In this document: one piece after another, positions 8,696-20,500 of the stretch
Position numbering within the stretch: position 1 is the stretch's first letter
How the letters are laid out: every line of letters starts with the position of its first letter
Source of the DNA: Hemicentrotus pulcherrimus
Lineage: Eukaryota; Echinodermata; Echinoidea; Camarodonta; Strongylocentrotidae
Direction of reading: 5' to 3'
Length of the DNA stretch: 24,682 nt
NCBI GenBank assembly: GCA_003118195.1
Contig: BEXV01001034.1
Span: 94,036 to 118,717, forward strand
Translations under genes and position numbers: made by a program
The notes under the pieces: model-generated
Database searches by the model: none
Told to the model about the DNA's origin: nothing
The model's input: the letters and a program-made list of their open reading frames with translations, nothing else

Positions 8696-9012
8696 CCTGG
8701 GGGTGTTTCACAAAGATCCTAAGTTGAACTTAACTCGAAGTTGGACTTAAAAAGTATGGAAAGCCGTAGCATCTCTGAAAATATTTTGTAAAAGTTATTT
8801 TAAAAGGCATAAAATGTTGATTCAAATCATTCATATTTTCTATTATAATGGAAGATTTCCTGTTCTTGCTGTGGAATTTATGAAAAGTATAAAATACTTG
8901 TTTTTTCACTTTTGAAAGTATTTAAATTTAAGGATACAAATGGCTCTCCATAATTTTTAAGTCACACTTAGAGTTAAGTTCGACTTAGGATCTTTGTGAA
9001 ACACCCCCCAGG
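8696..9012. mobile_element. MITE-like element, copy 1
   Basis: Terminal inverted repeats of about 38 bp: GGGGGTGTTTCACAAAGATC at the left and GATCTTTGTGAAACACCCCC at the right, continuing inward through CTAAGTTGAACTTAACTC and its near-inverse. The ~315-bp interior is AT-rich and noncoding. A second copy lies at 20072-20381 in the same orientation. The immediate flanks are CCTGG and CCAGG, so target duplication is not clear for this copy. Confidence 0.85.
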
Positions 9013-9488
9013 TTGCATAACTGCGAGCACTAAGTACTTAACTAACATAAATCCTCAGTCGAAATCGTAACTGTAAGTTTTAGATTAATATTTTAAATGA
9101 AAGTATGTAGGTACTTATTGATTGACTGAAGACACTTTGAAGTGATATTTAGTCTCAGCCCTCACCACTCACCTCAACCCTTGGGAAAATTAATAAGAAG
9201 TTACCACAAATCAAATCGCAAACGTTCATTTTGTATATGGTTGTTAGGTATAGTGATTATGTAATCTGGAGACGCATCGGATGATACCATGGGTATATCT
9301 TTTATATTAACACATATTTTTGTTGGGGAAAAATACCAATGTGATCATTTTCTTGTACATAGAAATGAAATAAACTACATGTATGATGGATAGAGTAAAC
9401 ATTGTCGAAGTTTTATTCGCAGATCACGAAGAGGGCGAGAAGCACGTTTATTGTAGAATGACAAATTGGTGAAACCTTTGCGAATTCG

Positions 9489-9603
9489 ACAGAGAGAGAG
9501 AAAGAAAGAGAAAGAGAGAGGGGAGTGAAAGAAAGAAAAAGGGAGAGAGAGAAAGAGAAAGAGAGAGAGAGAGAGGAGAGAGAGAGAGGGAGAGAGAGAG
9601 AGA
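9489..9603. repeat. (GA)n microsatellite
   Basis: GAGAGA with AAAG interruptions spans about 115 bp. Leu/Ser/Phe-rich open frames on the - strand across it are artefacts. Confidence 0.95.
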
Positions 9604-9723
9604 TACAAAGAATGAACTCATTGTTGGTAGAGCTAACCTGGATGTGAGCCATAATAACTTGAAATGTGACAGGGCAAAATTTGTTTACTAACCACAAAGT
9701 TAAGTGGGTGCATGCAAAGTAGA

Positions 9724-9753
9724 ACCATGGAGATATTCTTATATCTCCATGGT
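9724..9753. repeat. Perfect 13-bp stem hairpin
   Basis: ACCATGGAGATAT (9724-9736), a 4-base loop, and ATATCTCCATGGT (9741-9753) are exact inverses. GTAGAAC occurs directly at both sides (9719-9725 and 9752-9758), resembling a target duplication around a tiny palindromic insertion. Confidence 0.8.
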
Positions 9754-10219
9754 AGAACACAGTTGTCAAATACAATATTATGTGGGACAGTGGGAGTTTC
9801 CTTTTATGATACCTGATTATGTAAACTAGATTTACGTGGTATTGCAGCTACGTGGGTAGCTTGAAACCTGTTTACACGAAGTAAATGAACAGCATTATAA
9901 TAGTGAACTCATTGTAGGACTATCTCTCAATAGTTAGCACTACATAATACGCTCCAGTTTCACGTAAAAATTTGCTAGCAATAATAGTAGTCAGAAAGCT
10001 GCTTTTCGTGAACATAGTAGGATAAGTCAAATAAAGGCAAGTGTGCATGCATGTGACTACCTTTGATATCCAAGTGAAGTCACTCGAATAATAACCTGTT
10101 TTTGTGGTACTGGAGCTGTATATTGCGTTGTGATCAAAATGTAATATTGCGAGCATGAATGGCTTCATAAATTACATGAGATCGAGGAGTTTTAAGAGCT
10201 GGAGTCCAAACTGGCAATA

Positions 10220-10310
10220 CATTATTTCAAGGAGTTGCCGTTTTATATGGTTGCACAATAGATTCTACAGGTATGCTGATACCTTTGATGTCCGAGGTTC
10301 GATGCCGCCA
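10220..10310 (+). repeat. Possible tRNA-like fragment
   Basis: A B-box-like GAGGTTCGATGCC lies at about 10293-10305. About 50 bases upstream, ATGGTTGCACAATAG is a loose A-box candidate. No full cloverleaf was found, so a SINE remnant is the likeliest reading. A 136-codon open frame spanning this region has no recognisable domain and no support. Confidence 0.25.
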
Positions 10311-11063
10311 ACAGCATTGGAAAGCTTGTGTCGTGATATTTTTTCACAAAGAAATTTCGTTAGTATTTCACTTTTTATTTTAACATTACAAAGGGAAAAT
10401 CGAACAGATGATAAAATCGAATACAAGAGCCTAATTGTGTCAAGGAGGTTGCTTACATTGTATAATAGCAGTTTTAATTTGTGGAATATAGCAACATTTA
10501 TCAGTCCTAAAACCAGCAATTTGACACTTTTCCGAATATTTCCGGCACACGAATATAAAAAGTGAATTTGTTCAAGTACAGTTGTTTATGATGTAATGAA
10601 CTATGTCAGATTAGTGCCCACACATGCCCAGTCGAATAATTTTGATTTCTATTTCAGGAAACTTTGCTCCATTTCCTTTCGCTTGCCTCCTACAAAGGTT
10701 AGCACTGTGTACTGCTCGTATTACTAGACGGGTGGTAGCAAAAAGCAATTATCATTACAAAAGCATATATTTCCCTTTGAAATTGGCTCGTTAGTTTGCA
10801 GCAAGGAGGAATCTTTTGCCTACGTATCTGCAAGATCTTGGTATCAGCAAGGGAGATCCAGTTGAGCAAATGTCTGACATATTTTCTTCTGGCGGCATCG
10901 AAGATGGTACAAAGGGAATGAGCACAATATTACGACTTAAAACTTGGTGATAGTGAAATCATTTCGTAACATACAGTTGCAACAGTGAGTGCACTATACG
11001 TGCCACGGCTTTTCAATAGTAATATATATATATTTTTATTATTCAATAGTAATACCAGCTAAA

Positions 11064-11560
11064 ATGCCTGCTTCATGGAATGTCGGTCAGAAAGCTGCTC
11101 TGATGGCAGGAGGTTCTCTTCTGTCAGGTTACACCATGCTCCGATGGAAGTATCCAAACCTCAAGACTGATGTCCAATTTTACCTACGTTTGGTAAAGAT
11201 TGGGAAGATATTGGAAAACTGTCAGAACTCTAAACTCTTTATTCTTGATTTTTTTTGAGGAGCATGCGAGAGTAAGGCCGAACCATCCCTGTATTCTATA
11301 CGAGAATGAAAGATACACATACAGCGAGGTGGCGGGGAATGTGAACTGCACTGCTCGGTGGGTCAGCGGTTCGGACTCCAGTTTGAAGAAAGGAGATGTT
11401 ATTTGTGTTTTATTACACAATGGGCCTGCAATCGTTTGGACTTGGCTTGGTTTACAGAAGAAGGGTATCATATCAAGTATGATCAATTACAACCTGAAAG
11501 GCTCAGCTCTCCTGCATTGTATTAAGGCAAGCCAGCCAAAACATATCATCTTCGGTTCAG
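11064..11560 (+). CDS. Gene B exon 1 (start codon; +1 frameshift at T8)
   Basis: ATG 11064-11066 sits in CTAAAATGCC and opens [20 protein letters not shown], a plausible membrane-anchoring start. The frame runs to LFILDFF and then meets TGA at 11256-11258. Homology continues one frame over from the T8 run: [40 protein letters not shown] and [31 protein letters not shown] across the break matches the family pattern (e.g. VLDKFLSHAR in human SLC27A6), so seven Ts would restore the frame. The downstream frame has no ATG until residue M of GIISSM, so it cannot initiate nearby. The exon ends TTCAG|GTAAT, one base into a codon. Confidence 0.85.
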
Positions 11561-14500
11561 GTAATAATTATTCTTACTTCATTATAATATCCTGAGATAA
11601 TTTAGGTTCGCTATGATGATGTCATTATCGATGCATCAGCGATAACAAATCAAATGTTATTCAGGAGGCTTACGGGTGAACCATGTGAGAGAGAGGGGGG
11701 ATTGAGGGGTCCTGAAAAGGAATCTCGGTAATCTTTCTTGAGGGTGTGTAGTCCTGAAAAGGACTGTTGGTATAGTCTTGAAAAAGACTGTTGGTTATCT
11801 TTCTTAGGTTATAGTTCTAAGGAGAACTATAGCGCTTGGAGAGGATGAGTGGCGGGAGTGGCTCGATCCCCCTCTCTCTCTCTCTCACATGGGGCACCCG
11901 CAAGCCTACTGTATATCTACATCACCATGCAAGCCGATACTTACAAGCAGCATCTAAATTAAATATTATTATGTATTTGGAAGTAAGTATAATGATAATT
12001 TTTCAAAACACTTTACCAGTTACAACCGACCAAAGCGCTTACAGTATTTGTTTTACTTCGGTAACTGGATTCATTTACTATATTGAGCACATAGGCCTAT
12101 ATTCTCCATTCCTTGAAAAGAAGTCCAGTCAGTCGCCTTTGTACGAGCGCGCACATGCTTAATCTAATCACATTCGCGAAAATGGCTAAACAGATATGTA
12201 CTTAAAGTTTATGCTGCCGGTGAGATCCGAACCAACGGCCTTCATATTTCCTGTCAAGTGATTAAACCACTCGACTACGACACCTCTACACAGTATGGAA
12301 AGCGCAACCCCATATTATAAATGAATAATTCAAATATGTAATTCCATTTCTGAATAAATTGACAACATGACTTAAAACCTAAACCATTTATGTGTGCAGT
12401 ATGCGGCTAAAACAATCTAAGCTTTGACATTGTACCCTATTCTCATATATCTAAAAGATGAGTTTTCTAAACATTCTAAAACTAACTGAATCGTGAAGTT
12501 TGATATAATTATTTTCACCAAGATGAACATGAAAAAGTGAAACATGATTTTAAACATGTCTCCTGCTATCTTAGTTGTGGTAACTGATTGTAGACTTGAT
12601 TGTAGCACTGGCAGGATATTAAGTAGAGACAAAAAAATATCAAACGACTCAATTTATTCCTTTCCCGAAACGTTCTACAGAGTTCCTAGACGCGATCCTT
12701 GACATCCAAGCTTCACTGCGAGATCTCAAGATTGGTCTGTGGATGATAAATGATGCTCGCATCCCTGGTCTTCTACCACCCGATGATGTGGTTACCATGG
12801 AGATATCTACCGTGTCTGGAGAACACTTCCCGACCGTGCCCATCACAGGTCTTGGTGATATAGGGTCTTATATCTTCACCTCGGGAACTACAGGTACGAT
12901 GTTTCTGGGACTATAATGGTGTCCTTTTTAAAAAAAATTCTTCTGTTTTTTTTTCAAAGCTATCATTGAAATTCAAAACAGAATAAAAGACACTTATTCC
13001 CATACACAGGATCGCACGAATGTCTTTCTATAAAAGGAACGCAGTGTTATGCGGGCAAGAAAAATGTTTTTAATATTACCGGGAGACATTAACTTTATAT
13101 AAATATAGTTTACTACATATTACTCAACAGTTTGTACAACAAAAACGAGTAGCGGGCAACACGTGGCTGTACGTAATACGAAACAAAGTCCCAATTAAAG
13201 TATGCATAACTTGATGATCATGATATCAAATCAATGTATTTGTTTGTATCAAAGTCTGATTTTTCCCCTGAAGAAGTGCCCCTGGCCTATTTTCCCATAG
13301 TCTCTGCTAAATTAAACATTGTTATCAACGTAGACTTTGATCGGAACCCCGGATCGGAACATAATAAAACCACCAACTATTCATTTCCGCATCACGGTAG
13401 TGACAGTGGAAATAAGTATACCAGGATTAAATTATCCGCATGGGCTACCAATCCATGGTAGAAAAATACTATATAGATCCATTCGATAAAATATAGGATG
13501 AAACGTAATATAAGAAAAGGGTGTTCTGCAAGAGGTGTAGAGCTAGGATGCAGTTTAGAATTAAATTCAGAGACAGTGTGAGGGAAATGAATAATGCTGA
13601 GTTCGGGTTAAATTTGAAAGTGAATTTTTGTTTGAAAATTATTTCGGATAAGTTGTCGACGGAGTATGATACCATACAATCTCCTCACCCACTTTTTCAC
13701 CACTACCATCGCCATTCCCGTAACCACCACCACCACCATCACCCAAACCAATACCATCAGCACTATCACCACCGCCACCTACATCACCACGGCCACCACC
13801 ACCAACAGAAACACCACAACTGCCACCACTACTACTACCGATACCAACATTCCTATAGCCACAACCACCACCATCAAATCCAAATCACCATCACTATCAC
13901 CAACGCCACCTCTATCACCACCACCGTCACCAAAAGCACCATAACCGTCACCACCACTACTACTACCACTACCACTACCACCACCAGCAGTCCCACCAAT
14001 AACACCAGCACCAAACCCCCACCACCACCATCATCAACAGCACCACCAACACCACAAAAACTGATATTACCACATCATCATTCCCATCACCACCATCAGT
14101 ATTACCATCATCATCATATGTCATGATATTGCTCCAGCCTTCTTCCATACCTTCTTTCACTCAAGGAATGCCAAAGCCGGCTATCGTTACTCACGGTAAA
14201 GCAATTAGAGGAGGTGCATTCTCTTACACGCATTTTGGTGTGTTACCATCAGATGTCTACTATATAGCCCTACCAATGTATCATTCATCGGCACTCCTGA
14301 TTGCAGCCTCTGGGTGTCTTTACACAGGTAGACCTTCTTATTTAGTTATCAATGTGCCCCAATTAATACTTGCACTATAGAACATGTCGACAGGTATTTA
14401 GTTACAGTTTTCAATTTCAGTTTTATTTGCATTTCCAGCAGAACAATTGTCAAAAACAATAATAACAATAATCAATCACAGAAATCAATGTTCATTAATA

Positions 14501-17500
14501 AAATGCGCTTTCCAAATCATTAACTGAATTACAAAATAATGTTTATATTTGCTGTAAGTTATGCTTCTTTTTTAAATAACAAAACACTGTGGAAGTGAAG
14601 GGATCCACCGGGCTTGTAGAATGTGGATTCCTCAAATAACGGTAATCCTAAGCGTATGTAATAAATGACAAAAACAATTTGAAGAGAACAAGACAAAGGA
14701 AACAAAATAGATTAATATGTAAGAGCGAAATTAATATATATTCATAAATCTATAATTACAACCGCTAGACTGAGTCTTACATAGGAAAAATATTCTCTCT
14801 TTTCTTTTTTTTTCAATAAAGGATTCCTTCTTTATAATTAGGCTTATATAGTTAAACTGTTTTGTATTCTTTTTCGTTATTATGGTTCGTATTTTTCGTT
14901 TGGAAAGGGGGAGCGAGCGGTCGAGGGCGAGCCTATCGAAGTTGTGAATAAAAAGTGGGCAACAAGTTCATACTATGCTAGGCCTTTAATTTCCCAACTG
15001 AATCCTCTAAGAATGCAACGTTGCCCTGGCACCTAGCCTTCCCGTTTTATGCAAATTGTCTTAGAGAATACTTACCTAATCAATGTTCTGAAATGTAAAT
15101 ATTTTGATATATAGCCACGTAGATTAATGGGCTAAAATCGAGTGTTTGATAAGGTAATGTGCACCGATTATATAATTGTTTTGTGATGAAAATGATGGCA
15201 ACAAAAATGAGAGAGTATCAACGAGGTTGTGTTTTAAAAATATCATCATAGGAAACTAATATTTCTCTTGCTATTCAATCGACTACAAATGTACTAGGGG
15301 CCACCATAGCCATTGCAAAAAAGTTTTCGGCGTCGCATTTTTGGGATGACGTCAGAAGGTTTCAAGTAACTGTCTTCCAGTACATCGGAGAGGTGTGCAG
15401 ATACCTCCTAGCCCAACCTAAGGTAAGCGGGTGTTACAGGTGGTAGGTGGGTAAGCGTGTAAGGGTGTTTATACCTCCTGGCTCAACCCAAAGTAACAGG
15501 GTGTTATAGATGGTATATGGGTGAGTTGTTTAGATACCTCCTGGCTCAACCCAAGGTAAGATGGTGTTACAGATGGTATATAGGTGAGGTGAGTACATAC
15601 CTCCTTGTTCAACCCAAGGTAAGAGGGTGTTACATATGGTATGTGGGTAAGGGGTGAAGATACATCCTGGCTCAACCCAAGGCAAGAGGGTGTTACAGAT
15701 GATATGTGGATGAGTTGTGTAGATACTTCCAGGCTCAACCCAATGTTAGATGGTGTTACAGGTGGTATGTGGGTGAGGGGTGTAGATACCTCCTGGCTCA
15801 ACCCACGATTAGATGGTGTTATAGGTGGTTTGTGGATGAGTTGTGTATATACTTCTTGGCTTAACCCAAGGTTAGATGGTGTTACAGATGGTAGGTGGGG
15901 GAGTTGTGTAGATACTTCCTGGCTCAACCCAAGGTAAGAGGATATTACAGGTGGTATGTGGGTGAGGGGTGTAGATATCTCCTGGCTCAACCCAAGGTAA
16001 GAGGGTGTTACAGATGGTATGTGGGTGAGGGGTGTAGATACCTCCTGGCTAAACCCAAGGTAAGAGGGTGTTACAGGTGGTATATAGGTGAGGAGTGTAG
16101 ATACCTCCTGGCTAAACCCAAGATAAGAGGGTGTTACAGGTGGTATATAGGTGAGGAGTAAAGATACCTCCAGGCTCAACTCAAGGTAAGAGGGTGTTAC
16201 AGGTGGTATGTGGATGAGGGGTAAAGATACATCCAGGCTCAAAACAAGGTAAGAGGGTGTAACAGGTGGTATGTGGGTAAGGGGTATAGATGCCTCCCGG
16301 CTCAGCTCAAGGTACACGGGTGTTACAGGTGATATGTGGGTAATGTGTGTAGATACCTCCTGGCTCAGCTCAAGGTACGCGGGTGTTACAGGTGGTATGT
16401 CGGTGAGGTGTGTAGATACCTCCTGCCTCAACCCAAGGTAAGGGGGTGTTACAGGTGGTATGTCGGTGAGGTGTGTAGATACCTCCTGCCTCAACCCAAG
16501 GTAAGGGGGTGTTACAGGTGGTATGTAGGTGTTGAGCTCTGGTTCTCTGGTAATAACATCTTGTTATGATGAAATTAGTAATCTGCCGTCGAACAAATTT
16601 GGGCAACATATTGTTGAACCCTTGGTTCACATTTTAAAATATTTTTTGTTTCTTATGACAGGACTTGTACTACAAGCTACTTTATGACACTTGCTTAAGT
16701 GGTTCCCATTTTTAAGAAAGGGGATCCCCTAGAGTTGGGAAACAATCGACCAATATCCAAAATGATATGGCTATCTAAAGTTATTGATTTTTATGTTTGA
16801 TGTTCGAACAGTTCACAAAGGGGGTTTGTCGACAAACCTAGGTTTATGTGCGTCATAATTATGACGCGTTTCGATGTGTTTCAGACCAAGGTCGACAAAC
16901 CTCCTTTGTAAATTCGGGCCTTAATGTTCTCACTTCATGTAATATCTCATCCGACTCGCAGTTTGGTTGTGAAGCAAAGCACAATACAACACATGCACTC
17001 GTAACGTAAATAAAAAAATAAGTATGTTCCATTGCTAAATTTTAACATACTTTATGGGTGTTCCTGGACTTCTCCATTGCTTTCGATAGGATAAACTATA
17101 GTTTTCTTCTTTACAAACTCTCAAACTCTGGAATCTTTGGAGTGTTTTAGAAACTACCTCCACAATAAATAACAATATCTAGTCATTGATGGTGTTGATT
17201 CAGGTATTTATTCAGTTGACTACGGTGTACCTCAGGGCTCATAACTAGGCCCATTATTGTTTTGCGTACATTATACATAAATGACAATTTTACCTGGGGC
17301 TGACGATGCTTGCCAAGAAATAAACTTTCCGGTTTCAAAATATCTTTCATTGAAAAATTAATAATGTCACAAAATATACCATACGGACCACCCCACTGTA
17401 AACTGTTTCGTGGCGTGAGTGTAATTCCTGGCCTCAGCCCTTTCCCTGCTATGAGAAGTGTTTGTAAATTATTGCTATTTCTTTTCTTTGTACAAAGAGA

Positions 17501-20500
17501 GAGAACGACGGCGAATATCCTCGTCGTGTGAGGGCGGTGGGTAATGGCTTGAGACCCGACATCTGGAAGGAGTTCAAGACGAGATTTAACATCACTCAAA
17601 TCTTTGAGTTCTATGCGGCTACTGAGGGTAACTTTAGTTTCCTCAACATTGACGGTCACGTAGGAAGTGTCGGCAGATATTCATGGATTCTCAGGGTGAG
17701 TGCACTTTAATGCATTTAAAATCATTCACTCCATTTGCTCTAAATTTAACTAAAAAATGTATTTTTATCGAATTTCTGTTTTTTTTTTAAATAAATTTGT
17801 TGTGGACCATGTCTTTCTAATACGAAGGGTAGCTTAAATCATAGACGAGGTTTAAACAAAAAGAAATCCTTTCATATATGAGAAATTAAATTATGAAGAG
17901 AACCATGAAGTTTCGCTTATACTTAATTCCTTAAGGTGATACGCAGCCCCAAAGAGAAAGAAATAAAGAAAAGGTTTTGAACCCGTTTATTTAGTTTGCT
18001 ATAGCATATAATCTGCCATTTTCAAGTCGATGTTGACATCAAAATGTCATTATGTTCTTATGTCAATATCATGTCATGCTATTCGTAATTTCAACAGAGG
18101 TTCTGTGTCCAGATATTTATCCCTTATCTATTTAATAACTGTCCCCGTTGTTTCTTTATATGACTTTTATGCTTGCAAATCCTCTGTTAAGTTTCCATGA
18201 TAATTAGAACTTACTTGGATTGCGTTTTATCACATCACAGAGAATGCTGGATAGCGTGGAAATCGTCGACTGTGATTATGAAAGCGGAAAACCGAAACGA
18301 AACCCTGATGGTATGTGCGTTCGGCTTCCTCTTGGTAAGATACTCAGCATCATGTCATGTGACCATCATCAAGGGCGTATCAAGACATTGGTAAACAGAG
18401 GGGGGAGGGTTGCGATATATTACGGACAGGCTCTTGTGCTTCATATTTATAGTCTTGTTATGTCGATTTTTGTTGGATTTTTTTTTTTTTTTTTTTTTTT
18501 TTTTGGGGGGGGGATGAACAGGGTAGGTGTATACAGATTAATCCCACAAAATTAATGATTTGGCAGCTAGTTTGTAAACATTCCACCCTCCCCTGTTAAA
18601 CACGTTCTGGGTAAGTTACCATCTCTATCAAGCTTCATGATAACCTGCCCATATCCCCCTTCTCCCTCTCTCCCTCTTTATCTCTTACTCTCTCTCTCTC
18701 TCTCCCTCATTCTTTGTTTCTCTCATACTTTCTCTCTCTACCTGTCTACCTTTCTCTATTTCATTTTCTCTTGTTTACGGTTTGTTTCGTATGCGTTATA
18801 ACTTATAGCATTAAGATATCTTTTAATATCATCATCATTGACATGCCACATAACGGTAACAAATCATATTTTAATATAATTCCATTTCCTTTGTAGAGTA
18901 CTTAAGAACGAAGCATGAGCCGACTCCCCATCGTCAAAAAAGGGAGATGACCGATGCTCTCGTAAGTGTCTTGCTCTTCCTCGTATTGACATGGGCCTGG
19001 TCAGGGCTAGCAAAACCAATTTACATGTAGCCCCCGTCCTATTTGGACGACCATCTTTGATCCGCCTCCTTAAAAGGGATCGATTAGTTTATATCCTGTT
19101 TTATTGTTGATCATATGAATTAGAAATGCTACATTCCATTTCACCATCAGGCTCGACAGGTTTGATGTTGCTTAAGATCACGGAGAAATCAGCTTTCGTT
19201 GGATATCGTGGACAAGAAGAGATGACAAAGGAGAAGATTGTAAGAGATGTGAAGACGAAGGGAGATGCATACTTCAATTCCGGTGATCTCATGAAGATCG
19301 ATGTCGATGAATACGTTTATTTCATTGACCGGCTCGGAGATACATTCAGGTAGACAACAAATATCAGATGCCTCAAGACTAGAGAAATAAAAATTTTGTA
19401 AATTATCAGAGAAGAAAGGGACTTTTTTTTCTTCTCTTTTTAGCATACTTCAATGTTCTCAAAATGTGAAAATAAATGTTTGATAATATCCTATAAAAAC
19501 GTAAATACATATTTTATCTGACTGCTAATGTAGTTTAAGAAAATTAATCCTTTCTGAGGGATTTTGGTGATTGAGGGTCATTGCCTCTCTAAAAGCCTTA
19601 GCTTATCAACTTGTTTTCGTATCCAGGACCTCTAGTTTTCAAGACTGCTGCTTGACCACTGTAGCATTAGCATGTTACGAAAATAGCTTTCTCCTTTTCT
19701 GTTCTTCTGCCTACTCCATTCGTAAAGATTATTACTTACAGGGCTTGTAGTCTCTTTGATTTTGAATTATAATGATTACTGTATACCTCGTAGTCTCCCA
19801 ATCCTCTACTGATAATCCTGATTTTATACTTTTGCTGATGAATTGGTCTGTCATTGTATTTGGTGTACATGTTTCAGACTGAGCTGTTTTTTTGAAGGTT
19901 TTTCTCAAGAGATGGTAACAAAACTCAAACTCATTTATTTCACATCTCTTGAAACAGATATTCAATGTGTGCAGAAATAAAACCATCTAAGAATAACATT
20001 GTACAACAAAAAAAATTTGACAAATGATGAAAATGAGAAAAGATTTGAACATTGTGAAGAAGTAAATATGACCTGGGGGGTGTTTCACAAAGATGCTAAG
20101 TTGAATTTATCTCTAAGTTGGACTTAACTTTTATGGAAAGCCGTTAGCAGCTATGAAAATATTTTGTAAAAGTTTTGTTTTTAAGGCATAAAATGTTGAA
20201 TCAAATCATTCATATTTTATTTTATCACGGAGATCTCATGGGGTCGATGTGGAATTTTTAAAAAAGTCTAAAATATTTGAATTTTATATTATATTTTAAG
20301 GCTACAAATGGTTCTCCGTAATTTTTAAGTCCAACTTAGAGTTAAGTTCGACTTAAAATCTTTGTGAAACACCCCCCTGGAGTAACAAAGGCGATTGACC
20401 TGCCGAGGCTATACTCCCTGTATTAAAGATAAACTTTAGTACTGGTAATGCGATTGCATTGTGAAAGAAAAGGTGTGGAAAGGATCAGAAACAGTTGATC

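Larger units (their letters stand above)
6167..11063. other. Intergenic region between genes A and B
   Basis: No convincing protein gene was found. It contains the gene A 3'UTR repeats, a foldback (6366-6501), tandem short repeats and a hairpin (6496-6653), a ~57-bp minisatellite split by a GC-rich insertion (7440-8690), a MITE-like element (8696-9012), a GA microsatellite (9489-9603), a hairpin (9724-9753) and a tRNA-like fragment near 10220-10310. The gene B promoter and any noncoding first exon must lie in its right part, but no TATA box or initiator could be assigned with confidence. Confidence 0.7.

Noticed and set aside
10155..10565. 136-codon + strand frame upstream of gene B
   Set aside because: No domain, no splice context and an opposing open frame; AT-rich chance frame containing a tRNA-like fragment.
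11200..11595. Alternative start of gene B in the downstream frame at 11200
   Set aside because: The codon there is TTG, not ATG, and the family-like N-terminus lies in the other frame; a frameshift at T8 explains the data better.
13521..14126. 201-codon His-rich frame
   Set aside because: Product of the triplet tract inside gene B intron 2.
15400..16531. CRISPR-like array
   Set aside because: Units are contiguous 63-bp tandem copies with no unique spacers, in an animal intron, and are explained by amplification of the exon 4 junction.
17183..17659. 158-codon - strand frame opposite exon 5
   Set aside because: Shadow of exon 5 and LINE remnant on the opposite strand; the + strand has the conserved motifs.
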